This document shows positions 50,920-62,700 of a stretch of DNA of 64,000 nucleotides, piece after piece (within the stretch, counting starts at the first letter, position 1; each line of letters opens with the position of its first letter). The notes below the pieces were generated by a model. The model was not told where the DNA came from. It ran no database searches and worked only from the letters and a program-made list of their open reading frames with translations. The stretch covers positions 7,130,001 through 7,194,000 of the forward strand of contig NC_068920.1 in the NCBI RefSeq assembly GCF_023091745.1, given 5' to 3'. The position numbers and the translations under genes were made by a program. The DNA is from Budorcas taxicolor. Taxonomy: Eukaryota > Chordata > Mammalia > Artiodactyla > Bovidae.

Positions 50920-51955
50920 ACTCACACCAAGGTGGCACGTGGCACAGCCCTGTGGGAAAGCCTCGTGGGAAAGCCTCGTGGGAAAGCCTCGAGGGAAAGC
51001 CACAGATCCCTTGATCCACGTGACAGGAAGCGTGACACTACTGCTGCAGCTCGGGAGGAAAGTGCACGTGCATGCCCCCACTCGAGACGAGGCCTGACTC
51101 CCCTGGGGAGACTCAGAAACACCCCAAGATACATGACAACACTGGAGAGGAATCCTCAGGTTCCGGCCCCGACTCCACACAAGGACTTAGGCCCCGGCAT
51201 GGACGGGAGAGGAATCCCGAGATGGCCCCTAGCAACTCGCATGGGGACTGGCCTTTCCTTAAGACACCAGAACGGGTCCCTGAGGTCCCCGTCGTAACTC
51301 GAGAAGACCTGCTGCAACCCGAGAAAATCCAGGAGGTTCTCCCATCCAGGCGAGATGAGGCCCATTACCGCTGAGGCGTCTCGAGGCTGATCACACCTCA
51401 CCTCTGGAACTTCGAAAGGGTCCTTCACACCCTTGGTGCAAATCAAGAAGTTCCCCGACATTCCCGTCTCCACTCGAGAGGAAACACGAGGGTCCCGCCC
51501 ACATCCAGAGGAGCCCCGATTCCGCCTCATAGCTCGAGATGAGGGATCCTTTCCCTGCTTCGTCGCGAAAGAGTTCCCGGCGTTCCCGTCGCATCTCAAG
51601 AGGAGGCCCTCTCAACAGGAACGGCGAGAGGAACTCCAGGGTCGTGCCACCATTCCAAGAGTCCCCCAGATGTCTCAGTCCATTCCAGAGGAACCTCTTT
51701 TCCCTTCACGGCTCGCCTTTCCCGCCGAGGATCGACTCACAACAAGGTGGCACGTGGCACAGCCCTGTGGGAAAGCCTCGTGGGAAAGCCTCGAGGGAAA
51801 GCCTCGAGGGAAAGCCACAGATCCCTTGATCCACGTGACAGGAAGCGTGACACTACTGCTGCAGCTTGGGAGGAAAGCGCACGTGCATGCCCCCTTCGAG
51901 ACGAGGCCTGACTCCCCCGGGGGGACTCAGAAGCACCCCAAGATCCATGGCAACA
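50920..51955. repeat. Partial three-monomer repeat, third copy
   Basis: This covers the second half of the monomer at 50620 and most of the one at 51436. It matches 40374-41410 and 37920-38975, including cttaagacaccagaacgg, ttcacggctcgcctttcc and the tcccccgggggg-like stretch near 51913. It ends between 51938 and 51975, inside the monomer, where the sequence switches to the type seen at 45.48 kb (caggtttcagccccgac). Confidence 0.86.
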
Positions 51956-54900
51956 CTGGAGAGGAATCCTCAGGTTTCAGCCCCGACTCCACACAAGGTC
52001 TGAGGCCCCGGCACGGACGGGAGAGGAATAACGAGAGGGCCCCTAGCAACTCGCACGGGGACTGGCCTTTCCTGAGGCCACCAGAGCGGGTCCCTCAGGT
52101 ACCCGTCGTAACTCGAGAAGACCTGCCGCAACTCGAGAAAATCCAGGAGGTTCTCCCCTCCAGGCGAGATGAGGCCCATTTCCGCTGAGGCATCTCGAGG
52201 CTGATCACACCTCACCGCTGGAATTTCGAAAGGGTCCTTCACACCATTGGTGCAAATCAAGAAGTTCCCCGACATACCCGTCTCCACTCGAGAGGAAACA
52301 CGAGGGTCCCGCCCACATACAGAGGAGACCCGTTTCCGCCTAGTAGCTCGAGATAAGGGATTCTTTCCCTGCTTCGTTGGGAAAGATTTCCCGGCCTTCC
52401 CGTCGCATCTCAAGAGGAGGCCCTCTCAACAGGAACGGCGAGAGGAACTCCAGGGTGGTGCCACCATTCCAAGAGTCCCCCATATGTCTCAGTCCATTCC
52501 AGAGGAACCTCTTTTCCCTTCACCGGATCATCTTTCACGCCGATGATCGACTCACACCAAGGTGGCACGGGGCACAGCCCTGTGGGAAAGCCTCGAGGGT
52601 AAGCCTCGAGGGAAAGCCACAGATCCCTTAATCAACGTGACAGGAAGTGTGACACTACTGCTGCACCTCGGGAGGAAAGCGCACGTGCATGCCCCCACAC
52701 GAGACGAAGCCTGATTCCTCTGAGGAGTCTCAGAAGCAACCCAAGATCCATGGCAATACTGGAGAGGAATCCTCAGGTTCCAGCACCGACTCCACACAAG
52801 GTCTTAGGCCCCGGCATGGACGGGAGAGGAATCCCGAGAGGGCCCATAACAACTCGCACGGGGACTGGCCTTTCCTGAGGCCACCAGAGCGGATCCCAGA
52901 TGTCCCCGTCGTAACTCGACAAGACCTGCCGCAACTCGAGAAAATCCAGGAGGTTCTCCCCTCCAGGCGAGATGAGGCCCATTTCCGCTGAGGCGTCTCG
53001 AGGCTGATCACACCTCACCTCTGTAACTTCGAAAGGGTCCTTCACACCGTTGGTGCAAATCAAGAAGTTCCCCGACATACCCGTCTCCTCTCGAGAAGAA
53101 ACACGAGGGTCCCGCCCTCATCCAGAGGCGCACCATTTCCGCCTCGTAACTCGAGATGAAGAATCCTTTCCCTGCTTCTTCGGGAAAGAGTTCCCGGCGT
53201 TCCCGTCGCATCTCAAGAGGAGGCCCTCTCAACAGGAACGGCGAGAGGAACTCCAGGGTCGTGCCACCATTCCAAGAGTCCCACAGCTGTCTCAGTCCAT
53301 TCCAGAGGAACCTCTTTTCCCTTCACCGGCTCGTCTTTCACGCCGAGGATCGACTCACACCAAGGTGGCACGTGGCACAGCCCTGTGGGAAAGCCTCGTG
53401 GGAAATCCTCGAGGGACAGCCTCGAGGGAAAGCCACAGATCCCTTGATCCACGTGAAAGGAAGCGTGACACTACTGCTGCAGCTTGGCAGGAAAGGGCAC
53501 GTGCATGCCCCCTTCGAGACGAGGCCTGACTCCCCCGGGGGGACTCAGAAGCACCCCAAGATCCATGGCAACACTGGAGAGGAATCCTCAGGTTCCGGCC
53601 CCGACTCCACACAAGGTCTTAGGCCCCGGCATGGACGGGAGAGGAATACCGAGAAGGCCCCTAACAACTCGCACGGGGACTGGCCTTTCCTGAGGCCACC
53701 AGAGCGGGTCCCTGAGTTCCCCGTCGTAACTCGAGAAGACCTGCCGCAACTCGAGAAAATACAGGAGGTTCCCCCCTCCAGGCGTGATGAAGCCCATTTC
53801 CGCTGAGGGGTCTCGAGGCTCATCACACCTCACCTCTGGAACTTTGAAAGGGTCCTTAACACCCTTGGTGCAAATCAAGAAGTTCCCCGACATACCCGTC
53901 TCCATTCGAGAGGAAACACCAGGGTCCCGCCCACATCCAGAGGCGCCCCGTTTCCGCCTCGTAGCTCGAGATGAGGGATCCTTTCCCTGCTTCCTCGGGA
54001 AAGAGTTCCCGGTGTTCCGTCGCGTGTCAAGAGGAGGCCCAGTCAACAGGAACGCCGAGAGGAGCTCCAGGGTCGTGCCACCATTCTAAGAGTCCCCCAG
54101 ATGACTCAGTCCATTCCAGAGGAACCTCTTTTCCCTTCACCGGATCGACTTTCACGCCGATGATCGACTCACACCAAGGTGGCTCGTGGCACAGCCCTGT
54201 GGGAAAGCCTCGAGGGAAAGCCTCGATGGAAAGCCACAGATCCCTTAATCAACGTGACAGGAAGCGTGACACTACTGCTGCACCTCGGGAGAAAAGCGCA
54301 CGTGCATGCCCCCACACGAGACGAAGCCTGATTCCCCTGGCAGACTCAGAAGTACCCCAAGATCCATGGCAACACTGGAGAGGAATCCTCAGGTTCTAGC
54401 ACCGACTCCACACAAGGTCTTAGGCCCCGTCATGGACGGGAGAGGAGTCCCGAGAGGGCCCCTAGCAACTCGCATGGGGACTGGCCTTTCCTGCTGCCAA
54501 CACAGCGGGTCACTGATGTCCCCGGCGTAACTCGACAAGACCTGCGCAACTCGAGAAAATCCAGGAGGTTCTCCCCTCCAGGCAAGATGAGGCCCATTTC
54601 CGCTGAGGCGTCTCGAGGCTGATCACACCTCACCTCTGTAACTTCGAAAGGTTCCTTCACACCGTTGGTGCAAATCAAGAAGTTCCCCGACATACCCGTC
54701 TCCTCTCGAGAAGAAACACGAGGGTCCCGCCCACATCCAGAGGAGCCCCGATTCCGCCTCATAGCTCGAGATGAGGGATCCTTTCCCTGCTTCGTCGCGA
54801 AAGAGTTCCCGGCGTTCCCGTCGCATCTCAAGAGGAGGCCCTCTCAACAGGATTGGCGAGAGGAACTCCAGGGTCGTGCCACCATTCCAAGAGTCCCCCA

Positions 54901-56195
54901 GATGTCTCAGTCCATTCCAGAGGAACCTCTTTTCCCTTCACCGGCTCGTCTTTCACGCCGAGGATCGACTCACACCAAGGTGGCACGTGGCACAGCCCTG
55001 TGGAAAGCCTCGAGGGAAAGCCTCGAGTGAAAGCCTCGAGGGAAAGCCACAGATCCCTTGATCCATGTGTCGGGAAGCGTGACACAACGGCTGCAGCTCG
55101 GGAGGAAAGCGCACGTGCATGCCCCCACTCGAGACGATCCCTAACTCCCCTGGGGAGACTCAGAAGCACCCCAAGATCCATGGAACACTGGAGAGGCATC
55201 CTCAGTTTCCGGCCCCGACTCCACACAAGGTCTTAGGCCCCAGCATCGACGGGAGAGGAATCCAGAGAGGGCCCGTAGCAACTCGCATGGGGACTGGCCT
55301 TCCCTGAGGCCACCAGAGCGGGTCCCTGAGGTCCCCCTCGTAACTCGTGAAGACCTGCTGCAACTCGAAAAAATCCAGGAGGTTCTCCCCTCCAGGCGAG
55401 ATGAGGCCCATTTCCGCTATGGCGTCTCGAGGCTAAGCACACCTCACCTCTGGAACTTAGAAAGGGACATTCACACCCTTGGTGCAAATCAAGAAGTTCC
55501 CCGACATACCCGTCTCGACTCGAGAGCAAACACGAGGGTCCCGCGCACATCCCGAGGAGCCCCGTTTCCGCTTCGTAGCTAGAGATGAGGGATCCTTTCC
55601 CTGTTTCGTCGGGAAGGAGTTCCCGGCCTTCTCGTCACATCTCAAGAGGAGGCCCTCTCAACGGGAACGGCGAGGGGAACTCCAGCGTCGTGCCACCATT
55701 CCAAGAGTCCTCCAGATGTCTCAGTCCATACCAGAGGATCCTCTTTTCCCTTCACCGGCTCGTCTTTCACGCCGAGAATCGACTCACTTCAAGGTGGAAC
55801 GTGACACAGCCCTGTGGGAAAGCCTCGTGGGAAAGCCTCGAGGGAAAGCATCGAGGGAGGCCACAGATCCCTTGATCCACGTGACAGGAAGCCTGACACT
55901 ACAGCTGCAGCTCGGGAGGAAAGCGCACGTGCATGCCCCCACTCGAGACAAGGCCTGACAACCCGGGGGTGACTCAGAAGCACCCCAAGATCCATGGCAA
56001 CACTGGAGATGAATCCTCAGGTTCCGGCTCCGACTCCACACAAGGTCTTAAGCCCCGGCATGGACGGGAGAGGTATCCCGAGATGGCCCCTAGCAACTCG
56101 CATGGGGACTGGCCTTTCCTGAGGCCACCAGAGAGCGTCCCTGAGGTCCCCATCGTAACTCGAGACGACCTGCCACAACTCGAGAAAATCCAGGA
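51956..56195. repeat. Segment B, copy 3, with flanks
   Basis: Anchors are 52250, 53053, 53868, 54668 and 55482. The first part (about 51.97-54.05 kb) matches 45.48-47.55 kb at 6494-6495 bp. From about 52.41 kb to 56.19 kb it matches 30.49-34.27 kb at 21,917 bp, with single-base changes only (for example gagatgaagaatcc at 53154 and aaggttccttc near 54648). It ends near 56195, where gttctcccatccaggctag replaces the ctcccctccaggcgag type. Confidence 0.89.
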
Positions 56196-56529
56196 GGTTC
56201 TCCCATCCAGGCTAGATGAGGCCCATTTCCGCTGAGGCGTCTCGAGGCTCATCACACCTCACCTCTGGAACTCCGAAAGGGTCCTTCACACCCTTGGTGC
56301 AAATCAAGAAGTTCCCCGACACACCCGTCTCCACTCGAGAGGAAACACGAGGGTCCCGCCCATATCCAGAGGCGCCCCGTTTCCGCCTCGTAGCTCGAGA
56401 TGAGGGATCCTTTCCCTGCTTCATTGGGAAAGAGTTCCCGGCGTTCCCGTCGCAACTCAAGAGGAGACCCTCTCAACAGGAACGGCGAGAGGAACTCCAG
56501 GGTCGTGTCACCATTCCAAGAGTCCCCCA
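56196..56529. repeat. Short patch of 43.2-43.5 kb type
   Basis: This stretch across the anchor at 56297 resembles 43.21-43.54 kb. It shares ctcccatccaggctagatg, gacacacccgtctcc and cttcattgggaaagag, at an offset of about 12,987 bp. It lies between segment B copy 3 and segment D copy 2. A small conversion tract or a remnant between two exchange points would explain it. Confidence 0.7.
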
Positions 56530-59500
56530 GATGTCTCAGTCCATTCCAGAGGAACCTCTTTTCCCTTCACCGGCTCGTCTTTCACGCCGAGGATTGACTC
56601 ACAACAAGGTGGCACGTGGCACAGCCCTGTGGGAAAGCCTCGAGGAAAAGCCTCGAGGGTTAGCCACAGATCCCTTATTCCACGAGACAGGAAGAGTGAC
56701 ACTACTGCTGCAGCTCGGGAGGAAAGCGCACGTGCACGCCGACACACGAGACGAGGCCTGACTCCCCTGGGAAGACTCAGAATCACCTCAAGATCCATGC
56801 AACACTGGAGAGGAATCCTCAGGTTCCGGCTCCGACTCCACACAAGGTCTTAGGCCCCGGCATGGATGGGAGAGGAATCCCGGGATGGCCCCTAGCAACT
56901 CGCATGGGGACTGGCCTTTCCTGGGGCCACCGGAGCATGACCCTGAGGTCCCCGTCGTAACTCGAGAAGACCTGCCGCAACTCGAGAAAATCCAGGAGGT
57001 TCTCCCATCCAGGCGATATGAGGCCCATTACCGCTGAGGCGTCTCGAGGCTGATCTCACCTCACCTCTGGAACTTCGAAAGGGTCCTTCACACACTTGGT
57101 GCAAATCAAGAAGTTCCCCGACATTCCCGTCTCCACTCGAGAGGAAACACGAGGGTCCCGCCCACATCCAGAGGAGCCCCGTTTCCGCCTCGTAGCTCGA
57201 GATGAGGGATCCTTTCCCTGCTTCGTCGGGAAAGAGTTCCCGGCGTTCCTGTCGCATCTCAAGAGGAGGCCCTCTCAATAGGAACGGCGAGAGGAGCTCC
57301 ACGGTCGAGCCACCATTCCAAGAGTCCCCCAGATGTCTCAGTCCATTCCAGAGGAACCTTTTTTTCCCTTCACCGGCTCGTATTTCACGCCGAGGATCGA
57401 CTCACACCAAGGTGGCACGTTGCACAGCCCTGTGGGAAAGCCTCGAGGGAAAGCCTCGAGGGAAAGCCACAGATCCCTTGATCCACGTGACAGGAAGAGT
57501 GACACTACTGCTGCAGCTCGGGAGGAAAGCGCACGTGCATGCCCCCAGTGCAGACGAGGCCTGACTAACCTGTGGAGACTTAGAAGCACCTCAAGATCCA
57601 TGACAACACTTGAGAGGAATCCTCAGGTTCCGGCCCCGACTCCACACAAGGACTTAGGCCCCGGCATGGACGGGAGAGGAATCCCGAGATGGCCCCTAGC
57701 AACTCGCATGGGGACTGGCCTTTCCTTAAGACACCAGAACGGGTCCCTGAGGTCCCTGTCGTAACTCGAGAAGACCTGCTGCAACCCGAGAAAATCCAGG
57801 AGGTTCTCCCATCCAGGCTAGATGAGGCCCATTTCCGCTGAGGCGTCTCGAGGCTGATCACACCTCACCTCTGGAACTTCGAAAGGGTCCTTCACACCCT
57901 TGGTGCAAATCCAGAAGTTCCCCGACACACCCGTCTCCACTCGAGAGGAAACACGAGGGTCCCGCCCACATCCAGAGGTGCCCCGTTTCTGCCTCGTAGC
58001 TCGAGATGAGGGATCCTTTCCCTGCTTCATTGGGAAAGAGTTCCCGGCGTTCCCGTCGCATCTCAAGAGGAGACCCTCTCAACAGGAACGGCGAGAGGAA
58101 CTCCAGGTTCGTGCCACCATTCCTAGAGTCTCCCAGATGTCTCAGTCCATTGCAGAGGAACCTCTTTTCCCTTCACCGGCTCGTCTTTCACGCCGAGGAT
58201 CGACTCACACCAAGGTGGCCCGTGGCACAGCCCTGTGGGAAAGCCTCGTGGGAAAGCCTCGAGGACAGCCTCGAGGGAAAGCCACAGATCCCTTGATCCA
58301 CGTGACAGGAAGGGTGACACTACTGCTGAAGCTCGGAAGGAAAGCGCACGTGCATGCCACCACTCGAGACGAGGCCTGACTCCCCTGGGGAGACTCAGAA
58401 GCACCCCAAGATCCATGGCAACACTGGAGAGGAATCCTCAGGTTCCAGCCCTGACTCCACACAAGGAATGAGGCCCCGGCATGGACGGGAGAGGAATCCC
58501 GAGAGGTCCCCTAGCAACTCGCATGGGGACTGGCCTTTCCTGAGGCCACCAGAGCGGGTCCCTGAGGTCCCCATCGTAACTCGAGAAAACCTGCTGCAAC
58601 TCGAGAAAATCCAGGAGGTTCTCCCCTCCAGGCGAGATGAGGCCCATTTCCGCTGATGCGTCTCCAGGCTGATCACACCTCACCTCTGGAACTTCGAATG
58701 CGTCCTTCACACCCTTGGTGCAAATCAAGAAGTTCCCCGACATACCCGTCTCCACTCGAGAGGAAACACGAGGGTCCCGCCCACATCCAGAGGCGCCCCG
58801 TTTCTGCCTCGTAGCTCGAGATGAGGGATCCTTTCCCTGCTTCGTCGGGAAAGAGTTCCCGGTGTTCCGGTCGCATCTCAAGAAGAGGCCCTCTAAACAG
58901 GAACGGCGAGAGGAACTCCAGGGTCGTGCCACCATTCCAAGAGTCCCCCAGAAGTCTCAGTCTTTTCCAGAGGAACCTCTTTTCCCTTCACCGGCTCGCC
59001 TTTCACGCCAAGGATCGACTCACACCAAGGTGGCACGTGGCACAGCCCTGTGGGAAAGCCTCGTGGGAAAGCCTCGAGGGAAAGCCTCGAGGGAAAGCCA
59101 CAGATCCCTTGATCCACGTGACAGGAAGCATGACACGACTGCTGCAGCCCCGGAGGAAAGCGCACGTGCATGCACCCACTCGAGACGAGGCCTGACTCCC
59201 CTGGGGAGACACAGAAGCACCACAAGATCCATGGCAACACTGGAGAGGAATCCTCAGGTTTCAGCCCCGACTCCACACAAGGTCTGAGGCCCCGGCACGG
59301 ACGGGAGAGGAATAACGAGAGGGCCCCTAGCAACTCGCACGGGGACTGTCCTTTCCTGAGGCCACCAGAGCGGGTCCCTCAGGTCCCCGTCGTAACTCGA
59401 GAAGACCTGCCGCAACTCGAGAAAATCCAGGAGGTTCTCCCCTCCAGGCGAGATGAGGCCCATTTCCGCTGAGGCATCTCGAGGCTGATCACACTTCACC

Positions 59501-59739
59501 GCTGGAATTTCGAAAGGGTCCTTCACACCATTGGTGCAAATCAAGAAGTTCCCCGACATACCCGTCTCCACTCGAGAGGAAACACGAGGGTCCCGCCCAC
59601 ATACAGAGGAGACCCGTTTCCGCCTAGTAGCTCGAGATAAGGGATTCTTTCCCTGCTTCGTTGGGAAAGATTTCCCGGCCTTCCCGTCGCATCTCAAGAG
59701 GAGGCCCTCTCAACAGGAACGGCGAGAGGAACTCCAGGG
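56530..59739. repeat. Segment D, copy 2, one monomer shorter
   Basis: Anchors 57099 and 57903 match 42506 and 43310 at 14,593 bp, while 58718 and 59534 match 44940 and 45756 at 13,778 bp. The difference, 815 bp, is exactly one monomer. The monomer at 57903 is a hybrid. Its start (ccagaagttccccgacacac, cattggg at 58027) follows the 43310 monomer and its later part (cctagagtctcccag, ccattgcagagg) follows the 44125 monomer. The match to the first copy ends near 59739 where gggtcgtgcc and cagatg replace gggtggtgcc and catatg. Confidence 0.9.
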
Positions 59740-62700
59740 TCGTGCCACCATTCCAAGAGTCCCCCAGATGTCTCAGTTCATTCCATAGGAACCTCTTTTC
59801 CGTTCACCGGCCCGCCTTTCACACCGAGGATCGACTCACACCAAGGTGGTACGTGGCACAGACCTGTGGGAAAGCCTCGTGGGAAAGCCTCGAGGGAAAG
59901 CCACAGATCCCTTGATCCACGGGACAGGAAGCATGACACAAGTTCTGCAGCTCGGGAGGAAAGCACACGTGCTTGCCCCCACATGAGACGAGGCCTGAGT
60001 CCCGTTGGGAGACTCAGAAGTACCCCAAGATACATGGCAACACTGGAGAGGAATCCTCAGGTTCTGGCCCCGACTCCACACAAGGACTTAGGTCCCAGCA
60101 TCGACGGGAGAGGAATCCCGAGAGGGCCCGTAGCAACTCGCATGGGGACTGGCCTTCCCTGAGGCCACCAGAGCGGGTCCCTGAGGTCTCCGTCGTAACT
60201 CGTGAAGACCTGCTGCAACTCGAGAAAATCCAGGAGGTTCTCCCCTCCAGGCGAGATGAGGCCCATTTCCGATGAGGCGTTTCGAGGCTGATCACACCTC
60301 ACCTCTGGAACTTCGAAAGGGTCCTTCACACCGTTTCGCAAATCAAGAAGTTCCCTGACATACCCGTCTCCACTCGAGAGGGAACACGAGGGTCCCGCCC
60401 ACATACAGAGGAGCCCCGTTTCCGCCTCGTAGCTCGAGATGAGGGATCCTTTCCCTGCTTCTTCGGGAAAGAGTTCCCGGCGTTTCCGTCGCAACTCAAG
60501 AAGAGGCCCTCTCAACAGGAACGGCGAGAGGAACTCCAGGGTCGTGCCACCATTCAAAGAGTCCCCAAGATGTCTCAGTCCATTCCAGAGGAACTTCTTT
60601 TCCCTTCACCGATTCGTCTTTCACGCCGAGGATCGACTCACACCAAGGTGGCACGTGGCACAGCCCTGTGGGAAAGCCTCGAGGGAAAGCCACAGATCCC
60701 TTGATCCACGTGACAGGAAGCGTGACACTACTGTTCAAGCTGGGGAGGAGAACGCACGTGCATGCCCCCACTCGAGACGAGGCCTGACTCCCCTGGGGAG
60801 ACTCAGAAGCACCCAAAGATCCATGGTAACACTGGAGAGGAATCCTCAGGTTCCGGCCCCGAATCCACACAAGATCTTAGGCCCCGGCATGGACGGGAGA
60901 GGAATCCCGAGAGGGCCCGTAGCAACTCGCATGGGGACTGGCCTATCCTGAGGCCACCAGAGCGGGTCCCTGAGGTCCCAGTCGTAACTCGAGAAGACCT
61001 TCCGCAACTCGAGAAAATCCAGGAGGTTCTCCCATCCAGGCGAGATGAGGCCCATTTCCTCTGAGACATCTCTAGGCCTATCACACCTCACCTCTGGAAC
61101 TTCGAAAGGGTCCTTCATACCCTTGGTGCAAATTAAGAAGTTCCCCGACATACCCGACTCCACTCAACAGGAATCACGAGGTTCCCGCCCACATCCAGAG
61201 GAGCCCCGTTTCCGCCTCGTAGCTCGAGATGAGGGATCCTTTCCCTGCTTCTTCGGGAAAGAGTTCCCGGCGTTCCCGTCGCATGTCAAGAGGAGGCCCT
61301 CTCAACAGGAACGGCGAGAGGCACTCCAGGGTCGTGCCACCATTCCAAGAGTCCCCCAGATGTCTCAGTCCATTCCAGAGGAACCTCTTTTCCCTTCACC
61401 GGCTCGTCTTTCACGCCGAGGATCGACTCACACCAAGGTGGCCCGTGGCGCAGCCCTGTGGGAAAGCCTCGTGGGAAAGCCTTGAGGGAAAGCCTCGAGG
61501 GAAAGCCACAGATCCCTTGATCCACGTGACAGGAAGCGTGACACTACCGCTGCAGCTCGGGAGGAAAGCGCACGTGCATGCCACCACTCGAGACGAGGCC
61601 TGACTCCCCTGGGGAGACTCAGAAGTACCCCAAGATCCATGGCAACATTGGAGAGGAATCCTCAGGTTCCGGCCCCGACTCCACACAAGGTCTTAGGCAC
61701 CGCCATGGACGGGAGAGGAATCCCGAGACGGCACATAGCAACTCGCATGGGGACTGGCCTTTCCTAAGGCCACCAGATCGGATCCCTGAGGTCCCCGTCG
61801 TAACTCGAGAAGACCTGCCGCAATACGAGAAAATCCAGGAGGTTCTCCCATCCAGGCGAGATGAGGCCCATTTCCACTGAGCCGTCTCGAGGCTGATCAC
61901 ACCTCACATCTGGAACTTCGAAAGTGTCCTTCACACCCTTGGTGCAAATCAAGAAGTTCCCCGACATACCCGTCTCCACTCGAGAGTAAACACGAGGGCC
62001 CGCCCACATCCAGAGGAGCCCCGTTTCCGCCTTGTAGCTCGAGATGAGGGATCCTGTCCCTGCGTCGTCGGGAAAGAGTTCCCGGCGTTCCCGTCGCATC
62101 TCAAGAGGAGGCCCTCTCAACAGGAACGGCGAGAATAACTCCAGGGTCGTGCCACCATTCCAAGAGTCCCCCAGATTTCTCAGTCCATTCCAGAGGAACT
62201 TCTTTCCCCTTCACCGGCTCGTCTTTCACGCCGAGGATCGACTCACACCAAGGTGGCACGTGGGAGAGCCCTGTGGTAAAGCCTCGTTGGAAAGCCTCGA
62301 GGGAAAGCCTGGAACGAAAGCCACAGATCCCTTGATCCACGTGACAGGAAGCGTGACACTACTGTTCTAGCTGGGGAGGAAAGCGCACGTGCATGCCCCC
62401 AATCGAGACGAGGCCTGACTCCCCTGGGGAGACTCAGAAGCACCCCAAGATCCATGGTAACACTGGAAAGGAATCCTCAGGTTCCGGCCACGAATCCACA
62501 CAAGATCTTAGGCCCCGGCATGGACGGGAGAGGAATCCCGAGAGGGCCCGTAGCAACTCGCATGGAGACTGGCCTATCCTGAGGCCACCAGAGCGGGTCC
62601 CTGAGGTCCCAGTCGTAACTCGAGAAGACCTTCCGCAACTCGAGAAAATCCAGGAGGTTCTCCCATCCAGGCGAGGTGAGGCCCATTTCCTCTGAGACGT

